Assembly: GCA_903897205.1 (NCBI GenBank)
Contig: CAIUAS010000074.1
Location: 1-14,112 of the forward strand
DNA: 14,112 nucleotides
Origin: an uncultured Gammaproteobacteria bacterium
GTDB taxonomy: Bacteria > Pseudomonadota > Gammaproteobacteria > CAIUAS01
Direction of reading: 5' to 3'
The translations under genes and the position numbers were made by a program. The notes beneath the pieces are model-generated. The model made no database searches. It saw nothing but the letters and a program-made list of their open reading frames with translations, and was not told where the DNA came from. Of the stretch, positions 8,551-14,112 are shown one piece after another. The stretch's first letter is position 1. Every line of letters starts with the position of its first letter.

Positions 8551-9477
8551 TTAATCTTTTTCTATTTTACTTTTAATTTGGTTTTCTTCTAGCAGGTGTT
8601 GTTGTTTTTTAGCGGCCGTTTGGGTTGGATAAGGGCCCATAAAAACGCGATACAAAGTGTCATTGCCTTTCTTGATACTTTTCACGGTTACCTCAAAACC
8701 TTGCAAAACCATCTGCGCCTTTAATTGATCGACATCATTATAATTTTTAAATACACCCAATTGTAAAATGTAATGAGTGGGGGGAGCTTTTACCGTTGGC
8801 GTAGTTTCCAATTTTGTTTTACTGTTTTTATCGGCGCCTAATTTGCGTATCTCAACACTAATTAAATCAGAAGCGTCTGCTTGTGCGCTTTTTGCTAGTG
8901 GTTTTTGAGTGGGTTGTTTGGAGGTAGTCTCACTGGTTGCGTGCTCGTCAGTATCAGCGGGCGTCGCAGTAGTTACCGTGCTAACAGTAGGTGTTTTTGG
9001 AGTAGGCGTCGTTGCCGTGAGTGCTGGTGCTGTATTGGCAGCAGTGGGCGCATTAACGGTTGCTGCTATGGCAGTGGTCGTGGTATTTGGGTTGGTAGCG
9101 TTGCTAGCAGCCGTCGTTGGGCCTTTAGGCAGTACGGTGTAAAAATCAAATTTAGGTTGCGGCAGAGGGGACTGCGTTTCTGTTGTTTGAGGCGTCGCAG
9201 TACCATTAGGCGTGGTTTTTTTACTGGTCGGCGCATTAGTAATTTTCGTGGTGCTCGGGGCCGCATTTTGTTTCATGGTTTGTTGAATAATGCTGCCGCC
9301 TTCATCGCCTTGTTCTATCGCTAATTTGGCGCTTTGCTGTTTTAAATAAAAAATAGCTATCGCAAATAACGCAATTAAAATGCCAGCTAATGGCCAACGC
9401 CAGCTGCGTCCGCTATTTTCAATTTTGGGACGGCTGCGGGAGGGGCGTCTATTATTTCTTGCGTAATCTCTAGGCAT
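8551..9477 (-). CDS. ftsN: SPOR-domain cell-division protein, FtsN-like
   Basis: This 308-residue protein is bitopic. A short basic cytoplasmic tail (MPRDYARNNRRPSRSRP) closely resembles the MAQRDYVRR start of E. coli FtsN. A membrane helix spans about 28–46, followed by a long periplasmic linker of Thr/Ala/Pro-rich low complexity (about 70–230). The linker contains KFDFYTVLPK (109–118), a short motif seen in many SPOR proteins beside argS. The C-terminal SPOR domain (about 233–307; HYILQLGVFKNYNDVDQL, then YRVFMGPYPTQTAAK) binds peptidoglycan stripped of stem peptides at the septum. FtsN activates septal wall synthesis. The position directly after argS matches the usual gammaproteobacterial order. 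The gene name is supported by the N-terminus and synteny; the symbol is less certain than the SPOR assignment because the essential periplasmic FtsN helices are hard to identify by eye. Confidence 0.88.
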   Translation of the reverse strand: MPRDYARNNRRPSRSRPKIENSGRSWRWPLAGILIALFAIAIFYLKQQSAKLAIEQGDEGGSIIQQTMKQNAAPSTTKITNAPTSKKTTPNGTATPQTTETQSPLPQPKFDFYTVLPKGPTTAASNATNPNTTTTAIAATVNAPTAANTAPALTATTPTPKTPTVSTVTTATPADTDEHATSETTSKQPTQKPLAKSAQADASDLISVEIRKLGADKNSKTKLETTPTVKAPPTHYILQLGVFKNYNDVDQLKAQMVLQGFEVTVKSIKKGNDTLYRVFMGPYPTQTAAKKQQHLLEENQIKSKIEKD

Positions 9478-9480
9478 ACT

Positions 9481-11241
9481 TTACATCACTTCCGGAGCAC
9501 TCACGCCCAGTAATTCTAAACCATTAGCAAGTACTTGGCGGGTTGCTGCAATTAAATTTAAACGAGCGTTACGTACTGTAACGGACTCAACTAAAAAAGG
9601 TACTGCATTATAATAGGCATGGAATGCATTCGCTACTTCGCGCAGATAATGCGCCAGCATATGCGGTTCATAGTGCGTTGCTGCTGTGCTTAATACTTCA
9701 GGATAGCGAGCAAGTTCAGCAATCAGATCTAACTCATGAGCTTGTGTAAGCTCAGCTAAATGCGCTAAGCCTAATGAACTATCCCATAGCCATTTTTTTT
9801 CATTTAATTGACGAAAGACACTACAAATACGTGCATGAGCGTATTGTAAATAATAAAGGGGATTTTCATTGGATTGTGATTTGGCCAGCTCTAAATCAAA
9901 ATCCATGTGTTGTTCGCATTTGCGCAAGATATAAAAAAAGCGCGCAGCTTCAGTGCCGACTTCTCCGCGTAATTCGCGTAAAGTGACAAAAGAACCACTC
10001 CGTGTTGACATCTGCACGCGTTCTTTACCGCGATATAAGGTGGCAAATTGTACTATCAGGGTAATAAATAGGTCAGGATTATAGCCTAAAGCTTGAATAG
10101 CAGCGCGTACGCGAGTGACGTAGCCGTGGTGATCCGCGCCGAGCACATTAATTAATTTGTAAAAACCGCGTTCTAAATTAAATTGATAATGGGCAATATC
10201 CACTGCAAAATAAGTAGGTTGGCCATTTTCACGTAATACCACGCGATCTTTATCGTCACCAAAATCAGTAGCGCGAAACCAGCAGGCGCCATCTTTTTCA
10301 TATAAATAACCATTGGCTTTTAATTTAGCGATGGTACGTTCTACAGCGCCATTGTTAAGCAAACTGCGTTCGGAAAACCAATCTTGATAGTGAACGCCAA
10401 ATTCGGCTAAATCAGCACGGATGTCCGCTAAAATTGTCTCAAGCGCCGTATTAAATACTAATTGATAATCGCTTGTCGTTAATAATTGTTTAGCGCGTGC
10501 AATGAGGGCGTCGATATGAATTTCTTTATCGCCTCCTTGGGGTTCATCGGCTGGAATATCTTTAAAAACTTCCGCAGCAGTTTTATGTAAACGTGCGCCT
10601 GCGGTTTTTTTAATTTGCTCTCCAATGGCGCTGATATATTCACCTTTATAGCCATTACTAGGAAAATCAATAGATTCGCCGTAAATTTGCAAATAACGCA
10701 GCCAAACGCTCGTGGCTAAAATATCCATTTGGCGGCCGCCATCATTCACATAATATTCCCGATGAACTTTATATCCCACCGTTTCCAATAAATCCGCCAC
10801 CGTAGCACCATAGGCCGCGCTGCGACCATGGCCAACGTGCAAAGGCCCGGTGGGATTAGAGGAAACAAATTCAATATGAAGCGTTTTTCCAGCGCCTAAT
10901 TGGGAATGACCATACTGTTTGCCCGTTGTTAAAATATCAGTGATTACTTGATATTTGGTGGCTTGATTTAAAAAGAAGTTAATAAAACCAGGGCCGGCGA
11001 TCTCGGTTTTGATAATTAAATCCGAAGCTGGGAGCTGAGCGATAATTTGCTCGGCGAGTTCACGTGGTTTACGTTGCGTAGGCTTTGCAAGCATCATGGC
11101 GATATTACAAGCAAAATCACCATATTGCTTATCGCGAGTCCGTTCAATTTGCAGGGGCGTGTCCATGCCAGCAGGTAATGCCCCTTGCTGTTGCAATTGG
11201 CTAAGGGCGGTTTTTAATAATTGTTCGATTTGTGATTTCAT
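9481..11241 (-). CDS. argS: Arginyl-tRNA synthetase
   Basis: This class I synthetase charges tRNA-Arg with arginine, using ATP, in the cytosol. With the ATG start at 11241 it has 586 residues, typical of the family. A GTG nine bases further upstream (11250) is a possible alternative; neither has a clear Shine–Dalgarno, and the ATG gives the usual family N-terminus. From the ATG: the N-terminal Add-1 tRNA-binding domain covers about 1–110 (DKQYGDFACNIAMML), the HIGH motif appears as HVGH at 135–138 in SSNPTGPLHVGHGRSAA, and the degenerate KMSKS loop is VQMSTRSG at about 409–416, as in many ArgS. GADHHGYVTR at 368–377 and the DALR anticodon-binding domain from about 460 (NPLYYLQYAHARI) follow, ending in the conserved LLGVSAPEVM. 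All motifs are intact. It is the first gene of the operon, 3 bp ahead of the FtsN-like gene. Confidence 0.97.
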   Translation of the reverse strand: MKSQIEQLLKTALSQLQQQGALPAGMDTPLQIERTRDKQYGDFACNIAMMLAKPTQRKPRELAEQIIAQLPASDLIIKTEIAGPGFINFFLNQATKYQVITDILTTGKQYGHSQLGAGKTLHIEFVSSNPTGPLHVGHGRSAAYGATVADLLETVGYKVHREYYVNDGGRQMDILATSVWLRYLQIYGESIDFPSNGYKGEYISAIGEQIKKTAGARLHKTAAEVFKDIPADEPQGGDKEIHIDALIARAKQLLTTSDYQLVFNTALETILADIRADLAEFGVHYQDWFSERSLLNNGAVERTIAKLKANGYLYEKDGACWFRATDFGDDKDRVVLRENGQPTYFAVDIAHYQFNLERGFYKLINVLGADHHGYVTRVRAAIQALGYNPDLFITLIVQFATLYRGKERVQMSTRSGSFVTLRELRGEVGTEAARFFYILRKCEQHMDFDLELAKSQSNENPLYYLQYAHARICSVFRQLNEKKWLWDSSLGLAHLAELTQAHELDLIAELARYPEVLSTAATHYEPHMLAHYLREVANAFHAYYNAVPFLVESVTVRNARLNLIAATRQVLANGLELLGVSAPEVM

Positions 11242-11273
11242 GGGCGACACTTGCTATTTTTAAATAAAAATAA

Positions 11274-11318
11274 CCTGAATATACAATAAAATGCTTTGAA
11301 TATAGAGCCGTATTCAGG
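11274..11318. promoter_or_regulatory. TGAATA repeats in the argS leader (candidate operator)
   Basis: TGAATATA occurs at 11276 and again at 11297, a spacing of 21 bases or two helical turns, and the inverted form TATTCA is at 11311–11316. The outer copies form an 8-base inverted repeat (CCTGAATA 11274–11281 and TATTCAGG 11311–11318). The sites lie just downstream of the predicted argS transcription start. TGAAT/ATTCA is the half-site of ARG boxes bound by ArgR, but no full ARG box is present, so the regulator is unknown and the match could be chance in AT-rich DNA. Confidence 0.25.
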
Positions 11319-11328
11319 AGTTACCGTT

Positions 11329-11356
11329 ATTATCCTGACTCTGACATAGGTTGCAA
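11329..11356 (-). promoter_or_regulatory. Probable sigma-70 promoter of the argS operon
   Basis: On the minus strand, TTGCAA (11351–11356) stands 16 bases before GATAAT (11329–11334); these match the consensus hexamers at 4 and 5 of 6 positions. Transcription would start near 11322, leaving a leader of about 80 bases before the argS ATG. It is the best promoter-like pair in the divergent region and sits where the operon needs one. Confidence 0.5.
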
Positions 11357-11416
11357 CTAAATTGTGGTGGAAATGCGAAGAAAAAGCTGCTATGTCGGTA
11401 TATTTCAACTTGCTAG

Positions 11417-11445
11417 TTGCTACATGCCCAAGCTTGTTTTATCGT
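11417..11445 (+). promoter_or_regulatory. Weak candidate promoter for the head-GIN gene
   Basis: TTGCTA (11417–11422) is followed after 17 bases by TATCGT (11440–11445), matching the sigma-70 hexamers at 4 of 6 positions each. It would give a leader of about 30 bases before the chosen ATG at 11482. It is the best pair seen on the plus strand in the 240-bp divergent region, but it is far from consensus. Confidence 0.25.
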
Positions 11446-11471
11446 ATCGGCACAGGATTTATTCCCAAGAT

Positions 11472-11476
11472 GAGGA
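11472..11476 (+). promoter_or_regulatory. Shine–Dalgarno GAGGA that fixes the head-GIN start
   Basis: GAGGA ends 5 bases before the ATG at 11482. It is one of the few clear ribosome-binding sites in the window. It favours this ATG over the in-frame ATG at 11470 and the TTG at 11362, and the protein then opens with a textbook signal peptide. Confidence 0.7.
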
Positions 11477-11481
11477 CAACC

Positions 11482-12408
11482 ATGAAACGCCAGCTTATTT
11501 GCACACTGCTTTTTTTATCCGTTGTTGCAGCGGCCAATGCTGCTGAACAGCTCGCTACAACAGCAGAATCTATGCCTGGTAATCAGCCGCAAGTAGAGCG
11601 TTTCTTTGCGCAGCCTTTTAGCGCCATTGATATTAGTGGCCCTATTGACGTGCAAATAAAAGATAAAGAAGCTAAGCCTGCTTTAGAATTAATGGGCGAT
11701 GCTAATAGCTTATCGCATCTTTACGCGGCCGTAAAAAATGGCGTGCTATATTTAGGGGTGCAATCTGGTGCGCAACAACCACTCAATATTCAAGTGAAAG
11801 TAAGTGTTCCGCAATTAAACCAGCTGCATTATGCGGGTTCAGGCAATGTGGTCGGCGAGAACATGTATGGGCCATTTACCATAGCGAGCAATGGTACTGG
11901 CAACATCGTTTTGTTAGGAAAAAATTTCGATTTGCAAGATCTTAAAGCAGCCGGTACTGCCAATATTCACATATTAGGGATCGAGAGTCATTTATTAAAT
12001 GTTCAAGACAGCAGCTCAGGCAAAATTAATTTAGGCGGTAGCATGGTGTTGCATAATCTTAGTTATCAGGGCACGGGACCGTTAAGCATTGAATGGGTAA
12101 ATAGCTCTGATGTTAATGTAACCGGTAGTGGGCGTGGCAAGATCTTTCTCGCGGGCATTGCGGATCAAATAAATGCAACGTTAAGTGATCATGTTTTTAT
12201 GGATGCTAAATACTTGCACGCTGATAAAGGATTCATCAATACACGCGATAATGCCCGTGCCGATGTTTGGACAAAATACAATTTAAGTGCATTAGCCACT
12301 AAAGGCAGTAATATTTATTACTATCATGACTCCCAAATGGTGGGTGGTTATATGATTGCGCCAGGGGCGGTGATTCGCATGACCGGCCTCGATACCATTA
12401 ATCGTTAG
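11482..12408 (+). CDS. Secreted head-GIN domain (DUF2807) beta-helix protein
   Basis: This 308-residue exported protein begins with a classical Sec signal peptide (MKRQLICTLLFLSVVAAANA, cleavage likely between 20 and 21). The mature part fits the DUF2807 'head GIN' family: it opens with FSAIDISGPIDVQIKD (46–61), as in the family's first strand, then repeats short beta-strand rungs closed by Gly-rich turns (YAGSGNV, SNGTGNI, AAGTANI, SSSGKINLGG, QGTGPL, TGSGRGKI). Such proteins form right-handed beta-helix-like structures in the periplasm or at the cell surface; their molecular role is not established. There is no lipobox and no C-terminal outer-membrane anchor, so a periplasmic or secreted location is most likely. 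It is transcribed divergently from argS and ends only 5 bp from the convergent F-box-like gene, leaving no room for a separate terminator. The frame is open further upstream to a TTG at 11362, but that would bury the signal peptide. Confidence 0.9.
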   Translation: MKRQLICTLLFLSVVAAANAAEQLATTAESMPGNQPQVERFFAQPFSAIDISGPIDVQIKDKEAKPALELMGDANSLSHLYAAVKNGVLYLGVQSGAQQPLNIQVKVSVPQLNQLHYAGSGNVVGENMYGPFTIASNGTGNIVLLGKNFDLQDLKAAGTANIHILGIESHLLNVQDSSSGKINLGGSMVLHNLSYQGTGPLSIEWVNSSDVNVTGSGRGKIFLAGIADQINATLSDHVFMDAKYLHADKGFINTRDNARADVWTKYNLSALATKGSNIYYYHDSQMVGGYMIAPGAVIRMTGLDTINR

Positions 12409-12413
12409 TGCGA

Positions 12414-12956
12414 TCAAAACTTAAGGCGTGAGACGCTATAAAATTGTGCGATTTGCTCTTTATTAATCATGTCCTTATGATTAAGTTCTTTGCTGCGTTT
12501 TTCATAGCTGGATTTATGCGCATGATAGTGCGCATATTTTTGCTCGTAGGCATCTGGATCAAATCCTTCTTCGCTTACTGTTTTCTCAGATGAATGGTCA
12601 GGTTTGCTGAGAGGACTTTCTTTGAACAGCATGAGTGCCGCAGAAGTTTTTTGTAGGATTGTTTTTTTTAATAGAGTGAATTTTTCTGGCGTAATAGGAT
12701 TGTTATCAAGTTTGGGTAATGCTTCTGCGAGTTTATTTGTTCTAATAAAGGTGTTGTCTAAAATAATAAGTTGCTCGTATGAATCTAATTTGCCGACATT
12801 TTCAATCGTTTCACAAATAGCATTATAAGCGTTTTGTAGTTGTGTAATCTGCGTTATTTGCTTGAAATGTTTGCTGATCAATTTAGTGTTTTTGTAATCT
12901 GTTTTGTTGCAGTAACGCAAAATTCCAATTTGTAGCTCTGTTAAAAGATTAAGCAT
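12414..12956 (-). CDS. Small F-box-like protein, candidate host-directed protein
   Basis: This 180-residue protein opens with a stretch that resembles an F-box: residues 1–34 contain LLTELQIGILRYCNKTD followed by YKNTKLISKHFKQI, with the spacing of the LPxEIxxxIL...DxxxxxxVSKxFxxI pattern. The F-box binds Skp1 of eukaryotic SCF ubiquitin ligases; bacteria that grow inside host cells use such proteins to redirect host ubiquitination. The conserved Leu-Pro is Leu-Thr here, so this is a suggestion and not a firm domain call. The remainder (35–180) is charged and mostly helical, with a Ser/Glu/Asp/His-rich patch around 115–150 and a basic C-terminus (SVSRLKF). There is no signal peptide or membrane helix. 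The upstream frame is closed by a stop, so the ATG is likely right. It lies downstream of the unrecognised right-edge gene on the same strand. Confidence 0.6.
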   Translation of the reverse strand: MLNLLTELQIGILRYCNKTDYKNTKLISKHFKQITQITQLQNAYNAICETIENVGKLDSYEQLIILDNTFIRTNKLAEALPKLDNNPITPEKFTLLKKTILQKTSAALMLFKESPLSKPDHSSEKTVSEEGFDPDAYEQKYAHYHAHKSSYEKRSKELNHKDMINKEQIAQFYSVSRLKF

Positions 12957-12963
12957 AGCGGTA

Positions 12964-13009
12964 ATCCATAAAATACTTTGCGTTTACTATAGCGAAGTTT
13001 TTTATGGAT
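12964..13009. repeat. 46-bp imperfect palindrome between two minus-strand genes
   Basis: ATCCATAAAA (12964–12973) pairs exactly with TTTTATGGAT (13000–13009). After one mismatch, ACTTTGC (12975–12981) pairs with GCGAAGT (12992–12998) with one G·T, leaving a loop of about 10 bases. In RNA of either strand this would fold into a long hairpin. It ends 7 bases before the F-box-like ATG and no T-run follows it on the minus strand, so it is not a standard terminator. It could limit translation of the downstream gene, act as an RNA-processing site, or bind a protein. Confidence 0.5.
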
Positions 13010-13052
13010 ATAAAGCCTGTCGTCAATTGAGTTTCATTTTAAAAATAAATAG

Positions 13053-14112
13053 CTATTGTTTTTTTAATGCTATTGTGGGCTGTTTCATTGAATGATACTC
13101 AGTCTCTATTTGATTCATCAGCTTTTCTAATTGTTCCGTCAGCTTTTTGTGGCTTGCTGGTAGGGATGAGCTTTTATCGGTGAGTAATTTATTGGACAGT
13201 ACCTTTTCATTTTCTGTGAAAAGGATAGCTTGTGTCTTTATGATCACTTCGTCCGCCGTGTAGTTGCAATAAGGCATTTTATCTAAGTTTCCAAGAAATA
13301 ATTCAAGGTTATTTTTTGCTGCTTTAGCCATGCTAACGCAGAGATTAGTATTTGCCGTGTGAAAGAAATTTGGCTTTGTCGTGCTGGTCGCCAGCTTTTC
13401 GATGAAATTATGTAATTCTAATATTGCATTTTGGCAGAGCGCTATTGCAAGTTTTTTGTTCTTTTCAGGGACATAAACCAGCGCTTGAATAGCCCGAAAA
13501 TTTTGCTCAACAAGACCTAAATCAACTTTTAAATAAGCATCTTCTGCATTTTTATAATCTTGGTTATATTGCGCAAATTCTTGCAAAATGGTAACAAGCA
13601 CATTTGGATTTTGCTTCAGATAAGCATGAAATTCAGGCATTCCCACTAAAGCTGTTTTTAATAACTGCGTACGTTCAGCTTTGATGGTGGTTAATTTTTT
13701 TTGAAGGTTGTCAGAACTTAGTGTTGCCTTGCCTGCCGCTGCGTAAATTTCTGAATTAATTAATATACGTTTTAAAAAAGCATAATATTTTTGCGAGTTG
13801 AATTCAGGGGTATCTCTAAGTCTTATTGCATAACCAGCAGCATTGCTTTTTTCATTGTCGGGCCAATTAAAAGGGTTTGAGTGCATTAATACGGGGAAGA
13901 AACGGATATCAGCTTGAATCTCAGCGATGGATTTAGTGAAGGTATCGCTATTTTTTCTTTGGGTTTGCGGATTGATTGAATCAGGATTTTTACTTATATA
14001 TTTTAATGTATAGGAAGCAGTGGTTTGATCATTGTCTATTTTATGGGCTATTTTTGCGCCATCAAAACCATTATTACCATTGTGTAGGTCGTACTCTTCT
14101 TCACAATAAGCA
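13053..14112 (-). CDS. Unrecognised protein, 5' end missing (partial), possible effector
   Basis: This gene is cut by the right edge. An ATG at 13886 could be read as a start, but the frame continues upstream without a stop to the end of the window and encodes 75 further plausible residues (for example GNNGFDGAKIAHKIDND), so the protein has at least 352 residues. I do not recognise a family. The visible part is mostly helical and hydrophilic, with no signal peptide or membrane segment; cysteines are few. The last 40 residues are charged, with a Glu-containing helix (LTEQLEKLMNQIETEYHSM) before a short tail ending in KKQ. This resembles the E-block often seen in C-terminal signals of Dot/Icm type IV substrates, but the pattern is loose. 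It lies about 96 bp upstream of the F-box-like gene on the same strand, with the palindrome between them, so the two could be cotranscribed. Confidence 0.65.
   Translation of the reverse strand, partial: AYCEEEYDLHNGNNGFDGAKIAHKIDNDQTTASYTLKYISKNPDSINPQTQRKNSDTFTKSIAEIQADIRFFPVLMHSNPFNWPDNEKSNAAGYAIRLRDTPEFNSQKYYAFLKRILINSEIYAAAGKATLSSDNLQKKLTTIKAERTQLLKTALVGMPEFHAYLKQNPNVLVTILQEFAQYNQDYKNAEDAYLKVDLGLVEQNFRAIQALVYVPEKNKKLAIALCQNAILELHNFIEKLATSTTKPNFFHTANTNLCVSMAKAAKNNLELFLGNLDKMPYCNYTADEVIIKTQAILFTENEKVLSNKLLTDKSSSLPASHKKLTEQLEKLMNQIETEYHSMKQPTIALKKQ

Noticed and set aside
8905..9324. Long plus-strand frames encoding Cys/Arg/Gly- or Val/Ala-rich peptides
   Set aside because: They lie antisense to the Thr/Ala/Pro-rich linker of the FtsN-like gene; the biased codons of that linker keep the other frames open. 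The peptides are low-complexity and have no ribosome-binding site.
11362..11481. Upstream TTG start for the head-GIN protein
   Set aside because: It would place 40 residues before a clear signal peptide and has no Shine–Dalgarno, whereas the ATG at 11482 has GAGGA at the right distance.
12604..12828. Plus-strand frame opposite the F-box-like gene
   Set aside because: It is antisense to a frame with a better start and domain evidence, with no Shine–Dalgarno or family resemblance.

Overview
The window looks like chromosomal DNA from an AT-rich gammaproteobacterium with an intracellular lifestyle, most plausibly of the order Legionellales (Legionella/Coxiella/Aquicella/Berkiella-like). This is an inference from two things: a gammaproteobacterial argS–ftsN gene pair, and flanking genes with eukaryotic-like domains (leucine-rich repeats, ankyrin repeats, an F-box-like motif) of the kind these bacteria deliver into host cells. 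No taxonomic marker such as rRNA is present, so the order is a working guess.

Layout: (1) 2–1402 (+), the 3' part of an LRR/ankyrin-like gene cut by the left edge. (2) 1439–4167 (−), two adjacent, diverged genes, each joining a PcnB/CCA-type nucleotidyltransferase head domain to ankyrin-type repeats. (3) 4213–4335, a 123-bp element bounded by 24-bp inverted repeats with one mismatch; its right arm supplies the last codons and stop of the pump gene. (4) 4319–11241 (−), a tightly packed probable operon read argS → ftsN-like SPOR gene → RND adaptor → RND permease, with gaps of 3, 6 and 47 bp and a good promoter candidate ahead of argS. (5) 11482–12408 (+), divergent from argS, a secreted head-GIN (DUF2807) protein with a clear signal peptide. 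(6) 12414–12956 (−), a small F-box-like protein. (7) 13053–14112 (−), an unrecognised protein whose frame runs off the right edge; a 46-bp imperfect palindrome lies between it and the F-box-like gene.

The middle is housekeeping and envelope biology: arginyl-tRNA synthesis, a divisome/peptidoglycan-binding protein and a two-component MdtA/MdtC-like efflux system with no outer-membrane channel in view. The flanks carry candidate host-interaction proteins. The most unusual content is the paired nucleotidyltransferase–ankyrin genes, whose head domains keep the metal-binding DxD but have lost other conserved residues. No rRNA, tRNA, CRISPR array or transposase gene was found, and no gene-free stretch exceeds 300 bases.
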